From assembly GCF_008017415.1 (NCBI RefSeq), contig NZ_VRSV01000002.1:806001-870000 (forward strand): DNA of 64,000 bases, in the 5' to 3' direction. The DNA is from Microbacterium hatanonis. Its GTDB lineage: Bacteria > Actinomycetota > Actinomycetes > Actinomycetales > Microbacteriaceae. The translations under genes were made by a program, and so were the position numbers. Below, one piece after another: positions 26,351 through 35,703 of the stretch. Below the pieces are notes generated by a model. That model made no database searches. It saw only the letters and a program-made list of their open reading frames with translations, and was not told the DNA's origin. Each line of letters opens with the position of its first letter. Position 1 is the first letter of the stretch.

Positions 26351-27660
26351 CGGCCGGCGCTGCGGGCGCGAGCTGGGAGTCGACGCAGGCGGCGCAGCTG
26401 GAGGAGTTCGGCCCCCTGCTCGCCCGGCTGGGCAGCCACGACGCGTGGGCGGCCCGCATCGGCGGCGCCGCCGCTCCCTCCCGCCTCGACGACCTGCTCG
26501 CGCTGCCCTTCACGACGAAGGAAGACCTGCGTGCGGCGCAGGCCGAGCGCACCCCCGAGCACCCGCTGGGCGCGTTCCAGCTCGTCGACACGCGTCGGCT
26601 GGCGCAGGTGACGAGCTCGTCGGGCACCACCGGCGCCCCGACGTACTTCGGATTGACGGACACCGACGTTCGCCGCTGGAGCGCCCGGATCGGCGATGCC
26701 TATCGCACCGCCGGGGTCACGCCCGGATCGGTCGTCGCGCTGACGACGGGGATGGCGATCGTCGCCGGCGGCCTGCCCTACGCCGACGGCATCCGCGACG
26801 CGGGCGGCGCTCTCGCGTGGATCGGCGGCCAGACCACCGGGCGCATGGCGCTGGGGATGCAGCGGCTCGGCGTCGACGTCCTGGTGGCCACCGCCTCGTT
26901 CGCGGCGCACTTCGCCGAGCGGTGCGAGCAGGAGCTCGGGGTATCGGCTCGCGAACTCTCGGTGCGCACCGTGATCGCGGGTGGCGAACCCGGAGCCGGT
27001 GTACCGCACATCCGCCGCGCCATCCTCGATGCCTGGGGCGCCACCCGCGTCAGCGAGTTCATGGGTCTCGGCGACATCCTCCCCGCGATGTGGGCCGAAT
27101 GCGAGGTCGGCCGCGGCATGCACTTCACCGCCGCCCCCGACGTGTTCGTCGAGCTCATCGACCCCGTCACCCTCGCGCACGTGCCGTGGGAGACCGGCGC
27201 CACGGGCGAGGCGATCTACACGACCCTCCGGCGCGAGGCGTCACCGGTGCTGCGGTTCCGGTCTCGCGACCAGCTGCAGATCACCGCGGTCGACTGCGCC
27301 TGCGGGCGTGCGACGCCCACGATGCGCTGCGTCGGACGCACCGACGACATGCTGATCTACAAGGCGATGAACGTCTACCCGTCGGCGATCCGCGAGGTGG
27401 TGCTGGAAGCAGCATCCGGTGTGCTGTCGGGCACCATGCGCATCCGCAAGGTCGACGAGGCGCAGGTGCGCTTCGACGAGGACATCCCGCTCGAGGTCGA
27501 GCTGCGGGAGGGCGTGGACGCCGCCGACGCTGCCGAGGCGCTGAGTGCGGCGTCCGCGCTGGTGCGCGACCGCCTGCGCGTCCGCGTGGCGATCGAGCCG
27601 CTGCCCGTGGGTGTCATCCCCGTCAGCGACTACAAGAACGCGCTGGTCTACACGCGCTGA
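26347..27660 (+). CDS. Phenylacetate-CoA ligase-like AMP-forming ligase
   Basis: A 437-residue PaaK-type ligase, shorter than classical ANL synthetases as is normal for this subfamily. The ATP motif is SSSGTTGAPTYFG near residue 95, and the C-terminal segment GRTDDMLIYKAMNVYPSAI carries the hinge and ends in a small lid domain. It should adenylate an aromatic or other carboxylate and form the CoA ester. A CACGRATPTMRC pair of cysteines near residue 320 matches the zinc-like site of PaaK homologues. The GTG start overlaps the SDR stop. Confidence 0.82.
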   Translation: MTAGAAGASWESTQAAQLEEFGPLLARLGSHDAWAARIGGAAAPSRLDDLLALPFTTKEDLRAAQAERTPEHPLGAFQLVDTRRLAQVTSSSGTTGAPTYFGLTDTDVRRWSARIGDAYRTAGVTPGSVVALTTGMAIVAGGLPYADGIRDAGGALAWIGGQTTGRMALGMQRLGVDVLVATASFAAHFAERCEQELGVSARELSVRTVIAGGEPGAGVPHIRRAILDAWGATRVSEFMGLGDILPAMWAECEVGRGMHFTAAPDVFVELIDPVTLAHVPWETGATGEAIYTTLRREASPVLRFRSRDQLQITAVDCACGRATPTMRCVGRTDDMLIYKAMNVYPSAIREVVLEAASGVLSGTMRIRKVDEAQVRFDEDIPLEVELREGVDAADAAEALSAASALVRDRLRVRVAIEPLPVGVIPVSDYKNALVYTR

Positions 27661-27672
27661 CCCGGCGAGAGC

Positions 27673-27726
27673 GCCCGTTACCGCCGAGCGTGCGCGTTCT
27701 CTCGGCCTCTCTCGGCGGAAGCGGGC
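27673..27726. terminator. Bidirectional terminator, imperfect
   Basis: GCCCGTTACCGCCGAG pairs with CTCGGCGGAAGCGGGC with two or three mismatches, between convergent CoA ligase and MFS genes. Confidence 0.5.
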
Positions 27727-27741
27727 ACTTTCGACGTCGCG

Positions 27742-29097
27742 TCAGCGGTGGGGAGCGGACTCGCCGGATCGCGGCAGCGGGATGGCCGTGGTGCCGGCGA
27801 CCTCGTCGCTGAACTCCTCGGGGACGGGCTCGGGCACGACCTCGATCGGGCGCGTCTCGTCGAGCGTGAGCGCGAAACGCCGGCTCTCGTGGCGATGCAC
27901 ACGGCCCGAGAGGAGGGTCCACGTGACGCCGATCCCGCAGGCGACGAGCGCGGCGATCGCGGCGACGAGGATGGCCGCGCGCGGCCCCCACTCCGAGGCG
28001 ATCCATCCGACCACGGGAGCACCGACCGGGGTGCCGCCGAGGAGGATCGCCATGTAGAGCGCCAGCACACGGCCGCGGAGGGCGGGGTCGGTCGTGGTCT
28101 GCACGTACCCGTTCGCCGTGGTGAGCATCGTGACGACCGAGAAACCGACGAAGACGAGGGTCACGGCGTACAGCAGGTAGCTCGGAGCGATCGACGAAGC
28201 GAGCATCGCGACCCCGAACCCGCCGGCGGCGACGACCACCAGCCGCAGTCGCGCGCGTTCCCGACGTGCGGCGAGGAGCGCGCCGGTGAGCGAGCCGATC
28301 GCGAGGACCGAGCTGAGAAGGCCGAAGCCGTCGGCGCCCTGGCCGAACTCGAGAGCCATGGTGGACGCGAAGATCGGGAAGTTCATGCCGAAGGCCCCGA
28401 GAAGGAACACCATCACGAAGATGACCACCAGGTCGCCGCGCTTGCCGACGTAGCGGATCCCGTCGGCCAGGCGCGAGCTGCCGCGCATCTTCGGACGCGG
28501 CACGAGCTCGTGCGGGCGCATGATCGCGAGGGCTGCGAGCATCCCGACGAAGGTGAAGGCGTTGACGAGGAACACCCATCCGCTGCCGATCAGCACGATG
28601 AGCACACCGGCGACGGCCGGCCCGATGAGACGCGCGGTGTTGAACGACGCCGCATTCAGGGCGACGGCGTTCGATGCGTTCTCGCGCGCGACGAGGTCGG
28701 AGACGAACGCCTGGCGCGCCGGGTTGTCGAACGCGGTGACCACGCCGAGGGCGAGGGCGAAGCCGTACATGAGCGGCAGGGTCATGACGCCCGTGAGCAC
28801 GAGGATGCCGAGAGCGACCGCCAGCAGCAGCATGACCGTCTGCGTCACCATGATCAGGCGGCGGCGGTCGAAGCGGTCGGCCACCCAGCCGGTCACCCCC
28901 ACCAGCAGCAGGGGCGGCGCGAACTGGAGCGCCATCGTCACGCCCATCGCGCCGGCGTCGCCGTCGGTGAGCTGGGTGAGCACGACCCAGCTCTGGGCCG
29001 TCGACTGCATCCACGCCCCGATGTTCGACACGACGGCGCCGATGAACCACACGCGGTAGTTGAACACCGCGAACGATCGGAACATCGAGGAGCTCAT
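27742..29097 (-). CDS. MFS exporter of the EntS/MFS_3 type
   Basis: A 451-residue, twelve-helix major facilitator protein. The N terminus FAVFNYRVWFIGAVVSNIGAWMQ is characteristic of the MFS_3 (enterobactin-exporter-like) group; the loop WVADRFDRRRL between helices 2 and 3 is the MFS motif A. The last 60 residues are hydrophilic. It is encoded directly after a MarR repressor with an ATGA overlap, the usual pattern for a drug or metabolite efflux pump. Confidence 0.88.
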   Translation of the reverse strand: MSSSMFRSFAVFNYRVWFIGAVVSNIGAWMQSTAQSWVVLTQLTDGDAGAMGVTMALQFAPPLLLVGVTGWVADRFDRRRLIMVTQTVMLLLAVALGILVLTGVMTLPLMYGFALALGVVTAFDNPARQAFVSDLVARENASNAVALNAASFNTARLIGPAVAGVLIVLIGSGWVFLVNAFTFVGMLAALAIMRPHELVPRPKMRGSSRLADGIRYVGKRGDLVVIFVMVFLLGAFGMNFPIFASTMALEFGQGADGFGLLSSVLAIGSLTGALLAARRERARLRLVVVAAGGFGVAMLASSIAPSYLLYAVTLVFVGFSVVTMLTTANGYVQTTTDPALRGRVLALYMAILLGGTPVGAPVVGWIASEWGPRAAILVAAIAALVACGIGVTWTLLSGRVHRHESRRFALTLDETRPIEVVPEPVPEEFSDEVAGTTAIPLPRSGESAPHR

Positions 29098-29546
29098 CGG
29101 TCCGCCAGCCTCTGCATGATCTTCGCGGCGCGGGCGAGGGTCGCGCGCTCGTCGGCGGGGATCTCCGCCAGCGCCCCCTCGAGCCACGCGTCGCGGCGGC
29201 GGGCCGTCTCGACCACGACGGCGCGACCTTCGTCGGTCAGATCGAGGGTGATCTTGCGTCGATCGTCGAGCGAGGGGGTGCGGCTGAGCAGCCCCGACTC
29301 CTCGAGGCTGTTGACGGTGCGGTTCATCGACGGCGCGGTCACCCGCTCTCGCGTGGCGAGCTCGGCGAGCGTGTGCGGACCGAAGACCTTCAGGGCGGCG
29401 AGCACGGCGAACTGGCCGTCGCTCATCGTGTCGACCGCGCGCTGGGCGCGGAGGCGACGAGCGAGCCGGAAGGTCGCCATCCGGAAGTCGGATGCTGCGG
29501 CGCCGAGATCGCTCGGGGGTTCAGGGGGAGTGGTCGAGTCGTTCAT
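29094..29546 (-). CDS. MarR-family transcriptional regulator
   Basis: A 150-residue winged-helix protein. The recognition region LAELATRERVTAPSMNRTVNSLEESGLL and the wing DDRRKITLDLT are typical. The start at 29546 is chosen over an in-frame ATG at 29630 because the latter would run through the operator and into the divergent gene. It presumably represses itself and the MFS gene through the dyad at 29553-29580. Confidence 0.9.
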   Translation of the reverse strand: MNDSTTPPEPPSDLGAAASDFRMATFRLARRLRAQRAVDTMSDGQFAVLAALKVFGPHTLAELATRERVTAPSMNRTVNSLEESGLLSRTPSLDDRRKITLDLTDEGRAVVVETARRRDAWLEGALAEIPADERATLARAAKIMQRLADR

Positions 29547-29552
29547 GCAGTG

Positions 29553-29580
29553 CTTAGCATAACTTATTAGTCGAGCTAAG
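29553..29580. promoter_or_regulatory. MarR operator/promoter dyad
   Basis: CTTAGC and GCTAAG form an inverted repeat spaced by 16 AT-rich bases, immediately upstream of the marR start. A TATGCT -10-like element lies inside it on the minus strand, so a bound repressor would block RNA polymerase. Confidence 0.6.
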
Positions 29581-29628
29581 GGTAGGTCCGACGCCGGCGC
29601 AGATCCCCTCCCCGCTAGGCTCGGCGAC

Positions 29629-30474
29629 ATGCCCGAGTTCGCCGATGCACACGGCGTCGCGATCGTCTACGACGTCCATCCCGCCGATCGGCCCCGTGCC
29701 GTCGTGCAGCTGCTGCACGGCGTCGGTGAACACGCCGGGCGCTACGCGGCACTCGTCGACTCCCTCGTCGCCGAGGGCTACACCGTGTACGCGGACGACC
29801 ACCGCGGCCACGGCCGCACCGGCATGCGCCAGCACGGCGGCGATGCCGCGAAGCTCGGCCGGCTGGGGCGCGGCGGGCACCGCGCGGCGGTGGACGCGGT
29901 GCGGATGCTCTCGGAGCGCATCCGCGACGAGAACCCCGATCTGCCGCTCGTGCTGGTGGGTCATTCGTGGGGATCGTTCCTCGCGCAGATCCTGGTGAAC
30001 CAGCATCCCGACCTCTACGACGCCCTCGTCCTCAGCGGATCGGCCTTGCGCTGGCCCGGATCGCTCAACGCCGGCAACCTGAACGCGGCGTGGAAGGCCG
30101 AGGGGGCGACGGGCACGGAGTGGCTCTCGTCCGACCCCGACGTCGGACAGGCGTTCCTCGACGACCCGCTGACGACCTCGGTGCCGTTGCTGAAGCTCTT
30201 CGGCCCACTCGATGCCGCACGGCTGTTCGGGCGCCCCGCCCGCGACCTCCGCGACATCCCGGCCCTGCTGATGGTCGGGCGCGAGGACTCGGTCGGCGGG
30301 CCCCGCAGCGTGCACAAGCTCGCCGATGCGTACCGCACGCGTTCCGGTCTCACCGACGTGACGACGCTCGTGTACCCCGACGCCCGGCACGAGATCTTCA
30401 ACGAGCTGAACCAGGCCGAGGTGCGCGCCGACCTCCTCGCCTGGCTCGCGCCGCGCTTCCCCGCCCGCGCCTGA
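29629..30474 (+). CDS. Alpha/beta hydrolase, monoacylglycerol lipase/lysophospholipase-like
   Basis: A 281-residue Hydrolase_4-type protein. The oxyanion region is LLHGVGEHAGRY, ADDHRGHGRT precedes the nucleophile elbow GHSWGS, and the catalytic histidine is in DARHEIFNE near the C terminus. No signal peptide is present, so it should act on lipid or ester substrates in the cytosol or at the membrane face. It is transcribed divergently from marR and ends in a strong terminator. Confidence 0.86.
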   Translation: MPEFADAHGVAIVYDVHPADRPRAVVQLLHGVGEHAGRYAALVDSLVAEGYTVYADDHRGHGRTGMRQHGGDAAKLGRLGRGGHRAAVDAVRMLSERIRDENPDLPLVLVGHSWGSFLAQILVNQHPDLYDALVLSGSALRWPGSLNAGNLNAAWKAEGATGTEWLSSDPDVGQAFLDDPLTTSVPLLKLFGPLDAARLFGRPARDLRDIPALLMVGREDSVGGPRSVHKLADAYRTRSGLTDVTTLVYPDARHEIFNELNQAEVRADLLAWLAPRFPARA

Positions 30475-30512
30475 GGCCCGCCGCGGGCGCCCGCCGAGGC
30501 GGCTGCACGCAA

Positions 30513-30550
30513 CACGGGCCCGACCCCCGGGCTGGGGAGTCGGGCCCGTG
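30513..30550. terminator. Strong bidirectional terminator
   Basis: CACGGGCCCGAC pairs perfectly with GTCGGGCCCGTG, with further C/G pairing in the loop, between convergent hydrolase and sugar isomerase genes. Confidence 0.8.
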
Positions 30551-30559
30551 GCGTCGGGG

Positions 30560-31564
30560 CTACTTCGTGCTGAAGGCCGAGTCGAAGGCCGCGGCCGACG
30601 GCTCGTAGCTCGAGAGGCGGCGGACGAAGCCGAGGGCCTCGGGTGCGCCGACGAGGCGGTCCATGCCGGCGTCCTCCCACTCCACCGACAGCGGTCCCTG
30701 GTAGCCGATGGCGTTCAGCATGCGGAAGGCGTCCTCCCACGGCACGTCGCCGTGGCCGGTGGAGATGAAGTCCCAGCCGCGGCGCGGGTCGGCCCACGGC
30801 AGGTGCGAACCGAGGCGTCCGTTGCGGCCGTCGACGAGGCGCTTCTTCGTGTCCTTGCAGTGCACGTGGTAGATGCGGTCCTGGAAGTCCCAGAGGAAGC
30901 CCACCGGGTCGATGTCCTGCCACACCATGTGCGACGGGTCCCAGTTCAGCCCGAACGCCTCGCGGTGGCCGATTGCCTCGAGGGCGGCCTTCGTGGTCCA
31001 GTAGTCATAGGCGATTTCCGACGGGTGCACTTCGTGGGCGAACCGCACGCCGACCTCGTCGAAGACGTCGAGGATCGGGTTCCAGCGGTCGGCGAAGTCC
31101 TGGTAGCCGGCGGCGACCATCTCGGCGCTGGCGGGCGGGAACATCGCGACGTACTTCCAGATCGACGAGCCGGTGAAGCCGGTGACCGTCTTCACGCCGA
31201 GCTTCGCGGCCAGGCGTGCGGTGTTCTTGAGCTCCTCGGCGGCGCGCTGCCGCACGCCCTCCGGGTCGCCGTCGCCCCAGACGCGGTCCGACACGATGTC
31301 GCGGTGGCGCTGGTCGATCGGATCGTCGCAGACGACCTGGCCTTTGAGGTGGTTCGAGATCGTCCACACCTTCAGGCCGTTGCGCTCGAGGACGTCGAGC
31401 TTGCCCTGCACGTAGGCGTCGTCGTCCCAGCGCCACGGGTCGAGGTGGTCGCCCCAGCAGGCGATCTCCAGGCCGTCGTAGCCCCATTCGCCCGCGAGGC
31501 GGGCGACTTCCTCGAAGGGCAGGTCTGCCCACTGGCCGGTGAAAAGGGTGATCGGTCGCGCCAT
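30560..31564 (-). CDS. Cytosolic sugar isomerase/epimerase-like TIM-barrel protein
   Basis: A 334-residue AP_endonuc_2/xylose-isomerase-like protein. Likely metal ligands are visible in [27 protein letters not shown] and VEWEDAG. No signal peptide is present. Such proteins isomerise or epimerise sugars and inositol derivatives, and some act as lyases on 3-keto-glycosides. It lies 59 bp downstream of the Gfo/Idh dehydrogenase gene, with AAAGGA before its ATG, so the two probably act in succession on the sugar taken up by the CUT2 importer. Confidence 0.85.
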   Translation of the reverse strand: MARPITLFTGQWADLPFEEVARLAGEWGYDGLEIACWGDHLDPWRWDDDAYVQGKLDVLERNGLKVWTISNHLKGQVVCDDPIDQRHRDIVSDRVWGDGDPEGVRQRAAEELKNTARLAAKLGVKTVTGFTGSSIWKYVAMFPPASAEMVAAGYQDFADRWNPILDVFDEVGVRFAHEVHPSEIAYDYWTTKAALEAIGHREAFGLNWDPSHMVWQDIDPVGFLWDFQDRIYHVHCKDTKKRLVDGRNGRLGSHLPWADPRRGWDFISTGHGDVPWEDAFRMLNAIGYQGPLSVEWEDAGMDRLVGAPEALGFVRRLSSYEPSAAAFDSAFSTK

Positions 31565-31623
31565 CGCGGTGTCCTTTCGTCGGTACTCGGAATCGCCTGA
31601 GGAGGCGGAGGAGGAGAAGTCGG

Positions 31624-32790
31624 TCAGTCGACGGCCGTCCAGGCGCTGTCGGCGTTCGAGCTGCGCTCCACCGCGTCGAGGACGCGCTGCACGTGCAGGC
31701 CGTCGGCGAACGACGGCGTAGGGGCGGAGCCCTCGGCGATCGCCTCGACGAAGTCCTTCGCCTGGTGGGAGAAGCCGTGCTCGTAACCGAGCATGTGACC
31801 GGCGGGCCACCAGTTGCCGACGTACGGGTGGCCGGGCTCGGTGACGAGGATGCGGCGGAAGCCCTGCTCCTCGGCCGGTGCCGTGGCGTCGTAGTACTCG
31901 AGCTCGTTGAGGCGTTCGAGGTCGAACGAGAGCGCGCCGGTGGAGCCCGCGATCTCGATGCGCAGGGCGTTCTTGCGCCCGGTGCGGAAGCGGGTGGCCT
32001 CGAAGGAGGCGAGGGCGCCGGAGGAGAGCCGGCCGGTGAAGAGGGCGAGGTCGTCGACGGTGACCGCGCCGCGCTCGGCGGTCGCGGTGCCCGAGAGCCC
32101 CGACGACTCTCCGAGGAGCGGCCGCTCGGAGACGATCGTCTCGAGGATGCCCGAGACGCGCGAGACGCTCTGCCCGGTGATGAACTCGGTGAGGTCGACG
32201 GCGTGGGCGCCGATGTCGCCCAGGGCGCCGGAGCCCGCACGGTCCTTCTGCAGGCGCCAGGTGAGCGGCGCCTCGGCGTCGCTGAGCCAGTCCTGCAGGT
32301 ACTCGGCGCGCACCTGGCGGATCTCGCCGATGCGTCCGGCGGCGACGAGGTCGCGGGCGAAGGTGGCCGCGGGGACGCGGCGGTAGGTGAAGCCGACCAT
32401 CGAGCGGACTCCGCGCGCGGCGGCGCGCTCGGCAGCATCCGTCATGGCCTCCGCTTCGGCGACGGTGTTGGCCAGCGGCTTCTCGCACAGCACGTGCTTG
32501 CCGGCGTCGAGCGCGGCGATCGCGATCTCCGCGTGGGTGTCGCCGGGGGTGACGATGTCGACCACGTCGATGTCGGGGCGCTCGATGACCTCGCGCCAGT
32601 CGGTGGCAGCCTCCGACCAGCCCCAGCATTCGGCGGACGTCCGCGTGCGCTCGAGATCGCGGCCGACGAGCACCGACATCTCGGGTTGCAGGGGGAGTTC
32701 GAAGAAGCGAGGAGCGACGCGCCATCCCTGGGAATGAGCGACACCCATGAAACCGGCGCCGATCATTGCGACGCGGAGGGGCTTGGTCAA
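31624..32790 (-). CDS. Gfo/Idh/MocA-family sugar dehydrogenase
   Basis: A 388-residue oxidoreductase. The N-terminal Rossmann motif [12 protein letters not shown], the catalytic dyad segment CEKPLAN near residue 105 and the C-terminal beta-sheet domain are all present. It should oxidise a sugar or sugar acid hydroxyl with NAD(P), commonly at C3 in 3-keto pathways or on inositols. The start is TTG, giving [12 protein letters not shown], and no better start is available upstream. It is downstream of the binding-protein gene but separated by a terminator. Confidence 0.87.
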   Translation of the reverse strand: MTKPLRVAMIGAGFMGVAHSQGWRVAPRFFELPLQPEMSVLVGRDLERTRTSAECWGWSEAATDWREVIERPDIDVVDIVTPGDTHAEIAIAALDAGKHVLCEKPLANTVAEAEAMTDAAERAAARGVRSMVGFTYRRVPAATFARDLVAAGRIGEIRQVRAEYLQDWLSDAEAPLTWRLQKDRAGSGALGDIGAHAVDLTEFITGQSVSRVSGILETIVSERPLLGESSGLSGTATAERGAVTVDDLALFTGRLSSGALASFEATRFRTGRKNALRIEIAGSTGALSFDLERLNELEYYDATAPAEEQGFRRILVTEPGHPYVGNWWPAGHMLGYEHGFSHQAKDFVEAIAEGSAPTPSFADGLHVQRVLDAVERSSNADSAWTAVD

Positions 32791-32824
32791 GGCAAAAGTC
32801 TTTCTCTAGACAGCGGGTGAAAGG

Positions 32825-32855
32825 TGGGGGCACCCGGATGACGGGTGCCCCCACA
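32825..32855 (-). terminator. Terminator/attenuator after the sugar-binding protein gene
   Basis: GTGGGGGCACCCG pairs perfectly with CGGGTGCCCCCAC around a five-base loop, nine bases after the stop of the binding-protein gene. Leaky termination here would make binding protein more abundant than the dehydrogenase and isomerase. Confidence 0.8.
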
Positions 32856-32863
32856 CGATCAGA

Positions 32864-33913
32864 TCAGGACTCGAAGGAGAGGTCGATGAACTGCGCGACG
32901 TTCTCCTTGGTCACGACGGGCGCGTCCAGAACGATGCGGTTCGGAACGCTCGGCGTGATGAGGTCGCCCGCGGTCTTGCCCTGTGCGATGAGGCGAGCGA
33001 GGGCGATGCCGTCCGCGGCCTGGGTCGACGGGTAGATGACGGTGGCCTTCAGCACGCTGTCATCAGCCTCGATGGCCTCCATCGCGTTGCGGCTGCCGGC
33101 GCCGCCGACCATGAAGAACTCGTCGCGACCCGCGGCGGAGATCGCCGCGAGGACGCCGATGCCCTGGTCGTCGTCGTGGTTCCAGATGGCGTCGATCTGC
33201 GGGTTGGCCGACAGCATCTGCGAGGTGGCCGATTCGCCGCCCTGCACGGTGAAGTCCGCGGCGACGCGGGGTCCGACCTCGAGGCCGCAGTCCGACAGCG
33301 CGTCGGCGAAGCCCGCGGAACGGTCCTGCGTCAGCGGCAGCGAGTCGATGCCGGCGATCTCACCGATGACGGCGTCGGAGTTTCCGCCGAGCTCGGCACA
33401 GATGTAGGTACCGGCGCTGACGCCCATGCCGTAGTTGTCACCGAGCACGGTGGAACGCGCGGCGAACGGGCTCGAGAACTCGCGGTCGACGTTGATGACC
33501 GGGATGCCGGCCTCCATCGCCTTGATCGCGACCTCGGTCAGAGCAGCGCCGTCGCTGGGGAGGAGCACGATGGCGTCGACGCCGTCGTTGATGAACGTCT
33601 CGACGGCCGCGATCTGCGCGGTGACGTCGTTGGTGCCCTCGGCCTGGCGGAGCTCGACGTCGGGGAAGCTCGCCGCTGCGGCGAGTGCGCCCGAGTTGAT
33701 GGCGCCGAGCCATCCGTGGTCGGCCGCGGGTCCGGAGAAGCCGATGACGACCGTGTCGCCGGCTTCGGCGTTCTCTTCGGTCGTGGTGCCCTGGTCGACG
33801 ACGTTCTCACCCTCGGTGGCACCGCCGGTGCAGCCCGCGAGAAGTCCGACGCTGGCGAGAAGCGCGACGCCGGTGAGAACCAGGCGAGAGCGCGACTTCA
33901 GGATTGTGCGCAT
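32864..33913 (-). CDS. CUT2-type sugar ABC transporter substrate-binding lipoprotein
   Basis: A 349-residue Peripla_BP_4-family protein. The signal peptide ends in the lipobox LAGC with C28. Family segments include VVIGFSGPAADHGWLGAIN, LLPSDGAAL, IPVINVDREF and IWNHDDDQGIG. Ligands of this family are pentoses, hexoses or inositol. GGAGGAAAG precedes the ATG at 33913. It is divergent from the cognate ATPase and permease genes. Confidence 0.88.
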   Translation of the reverse strand: MRTILKSRSRLVLTGVALLASVGLLAGCTGGATEGENVVDQGTTTEENAEAGDTVVIGFSGPAADHGWLGAINSGALAAAASFPDVELRQAEGTNDVTAQIAAVETFINDGVDAIVLLPSDGAALTEVAIKAMEAGIPVINVDREFSSPFAARSTVLGDNYGMGVSAGTYICAELGGNSDAVIGEIAGIDSLPLTQDRSAGFADALSDCGLEVGPRVAADFTVQGGESATSQMLSANPQIDAIWNHDDDQGIGVLAAISAAGRDEFFMVGGAGSRNAMEAIEADDSVLKATVIYPSTQAADGIALARLIAQGKTAGDLITPSVPNRIVLDAPVVTKENVAQFIDLSFES

Positions 33914-34025
33914 GTTCTTTCCTCCTTGAATGTGATGCAGCTTGGGCCAGCGTGCTCTCGGGAGTTCCATACGAAGGAGAGGTCCACGCTGACGAGCATC
34001 ACCGTAACAGAAGTGACGGTCGGTT

Positions 34026-34066
34026 GGGCAACTTTTGTTATCCGACGGTTATAAGTTCTGTTGCCC
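34026..34066. promoter_or_regulatory. Composite dyad, candidate ROK operator
   Basis: Around position 34046 two nested inverted repeats share one centre: outer GGGCAAC/GTTGCCC and inner TTAT/ATAA. The element lies in the 269-bp divergent region between the sugar-binding protein and ATPase genes and is strikingly AT-rich for this genome. Binding by the ROK protein at 36842 is inference. Confidence 0.5.
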
Positions 34067-34170
34067 TGTCAACTGGCGCGCAAACCCGCCCTCGCGTGCG
34101 CGCGGGTGGTCTCTGCATGCTCCGCGCATCGGCATGCGGGAAAGGGTCGCGCGCTGGTGCGGTGTCGTGT

Positions 34171-34176
34171 TATGTT
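34171..34176 (+). promoter_or_regulatory. -10 element of a probable leaderless transcript
   Basis: TATGTT, extended by TGT, ends six bases before the GTG start at 34183, which places transcription start on or next to the start codon. No ribosome-binding site precedes that GTG, in agreement with leaderless translation. Confidence 0.55.
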
Positions 34177-34182
34177 CGCCCG

Positions 34183-35703
34183 GTGATCAAAGTTGACCAT
34201 CAGTCGTCATTACTCCAGGTACGGGATGTAACGAAGTCCTTCGCCGGCGTTCGGGCGTTGCGCGGAGTCGATCTCGACATCGCACCGGGTGAGGTGCACT
34301 GCGTGCTGGGGCAGAACGGTGCGGGTAAATCCACCCTCATCAAGACCCTCGCCGGAGTCCATCGCCCCGACGGCGGAGAGATCCGCTGGCGCGGCGAGGT
34401 CGTCGAGATCCCGACGCCCGAGGCAGCCATCGAGCTGGGCATCGCCACGATGTACCAAGAGCTCGACGTCGTCGACGGCCTGACCATCGCGGAGAACATC
34501 TTCCTGGGCCACGAGCTGGCGCGCGGGGGCTTCACGAAGCGTTCGGAAGCGGCCAAGCAGACGCGGGCGCTTCTGAAGCGTCTCGGGCACTCCAACCTCT
34601 CGCCGCATGCGGAGGTCGGGTCCCTCAGCGCCGCCAACAAGCAGATCGTCAGCATGGCGCGTGCGCTCTCGCACGACATCAAGCTCATCATCATGGACGA
34701 GCCCTCCGCCGTGCTCGACACCGAAGAGGTGAAGAACCTCTTCCACGTCGTGCACGAGCTCACGTCCGAGGGCATCGCGGTGGTCTACATCACGCACCGC
34801 CTCGAGGAGATCCGCCAGATCGGCGATCGCATCACCGTCTTGAAGGACGGCCGCACGACCGCGGTCGGCCTGTCGGCGGCCGACACACCGACTCCCGAGC
34901 TCATCCGACTCATGACGGGCCGCGAGGTCGCGAACATCTTCCCGCCGCGCATCCCGGTGCCGGCGGATGCGGCGACCGTGCTCGACGTGCGGGACCTGGC
35001 TCTCGACGGCGTCTTCGAAGACGTGTCCTTCACCGTGCGAGCGGGCGAGGTCGTCGGACTGGCCGGCCTCGTGGGTTCGGGGCGCTCCGAGATCCTGGAG
35101 ACGGTGTACGGCGCGCGGAAGGCGACCAACGGATCGGTGAAGGTCGGCGACAAGGCCCTGAAGAAGGGGTCGGTCGTCGACGCGGTCAAGGCCGGCATCG
35201 GCCTGTCGCCCGAGGAGCGCAAGAGCCAGGGGCTCGTGCTCGACGAGCCGATCTTCGTGAACATCACGCTGGCATCGATGAAGAAGTTCACCAAGGGCGG
35301 CTTCACCGACGACCGCTCCGCTCGGAAGACCGCGCTCGAGCAGATCGAGGCGTTCGAGTTGCGGCCGGCCGACCCCGACCGCGCCGCGCGCACCCTCTCG
35401 GGCGGCAACCAGCAGAAGATCCTCCTCGCCCGGTGGCTGGTGCACGGAACCCGTGTGCTGCTGCTGGACGAACCCACCCGTGGCGTCGACGTCGGCGCCC
35501 GGGCCGAGATCTACACCCTCATCCGTGATCTCGCCGCCGCCGGCAACGCCGTCGTCGTCGTCTCCAGTGAGATCGAGGAGGTGCTCGGTCTCGCCGACGT
35601 CGTCCTCGTCGTCGCCGACGGCCGCATCCTCCGTACCCTCCCGTCCGACCAGATCGACGAGCACGGAGTGCTCGACCTCGTCATGAAAGGATCCGCCGCG
35701 TGA
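34183..35703 (+). CDS. CUT2-type sugar ABC transporter ATPase (two-domain)
   Basis: A 506-residue protein with two fused nucleotide-binding domains, like RbsA or MglA. Domain 1 has Walker A GQNGAGKST, signature LSAANKQ and Walker B IIMDEPSAVLD. Domain 2 (from about residue 265) has the degenerate P-loop GLVGSGRSE, signature LSGGNQQK and Walker B LLLDEPTRGVD. It powers sugar uptake with the permease at 35700 (GTGA overlap). Confidence 0.92.
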   Translation: MIKVDHQSSLLQVRDVTKSFAGVRALRGVDLDIAPGEVHCVLGQNGAGKSTLIKTLAGVHRPDGGEIRWRGEVVEIPTPEAAIELGIATMYQELDVVDGLTIAENIFLGHELARGGFTKRSEAAKQTRALLKRLGHSNLSPHAEVGSLSAANKQIVSMARALSHDIKLIIMDEPSAVLDTEEVKNLFHVVHELTSEGIAVVYITHRLEEIRQIGDRITVLKDGRTTAVGLSAADTPTPELIRLMTGREVANIFPPRIPVPADAATVLDVRDLALDGVFEDVSFTVRAGEVVGLAGLVGSGRSEILETVYGARKATNGSVKVGDKALKKGSVVDAVKAGIGLSPEERKSQGLVLDEPIFVNITLASMKKFTKGGFTDDRSARKTALEQIEAFELRPADPDRAARTLSGGNQQKILLARWLVHGTRVLLLDEPTRGVDVGARAEIYTLIRDLAAAGNAVVVVSSEIEEVLGLADVVLVVADGRILRTLPSDQIDEHGVLDLVMKGSAA

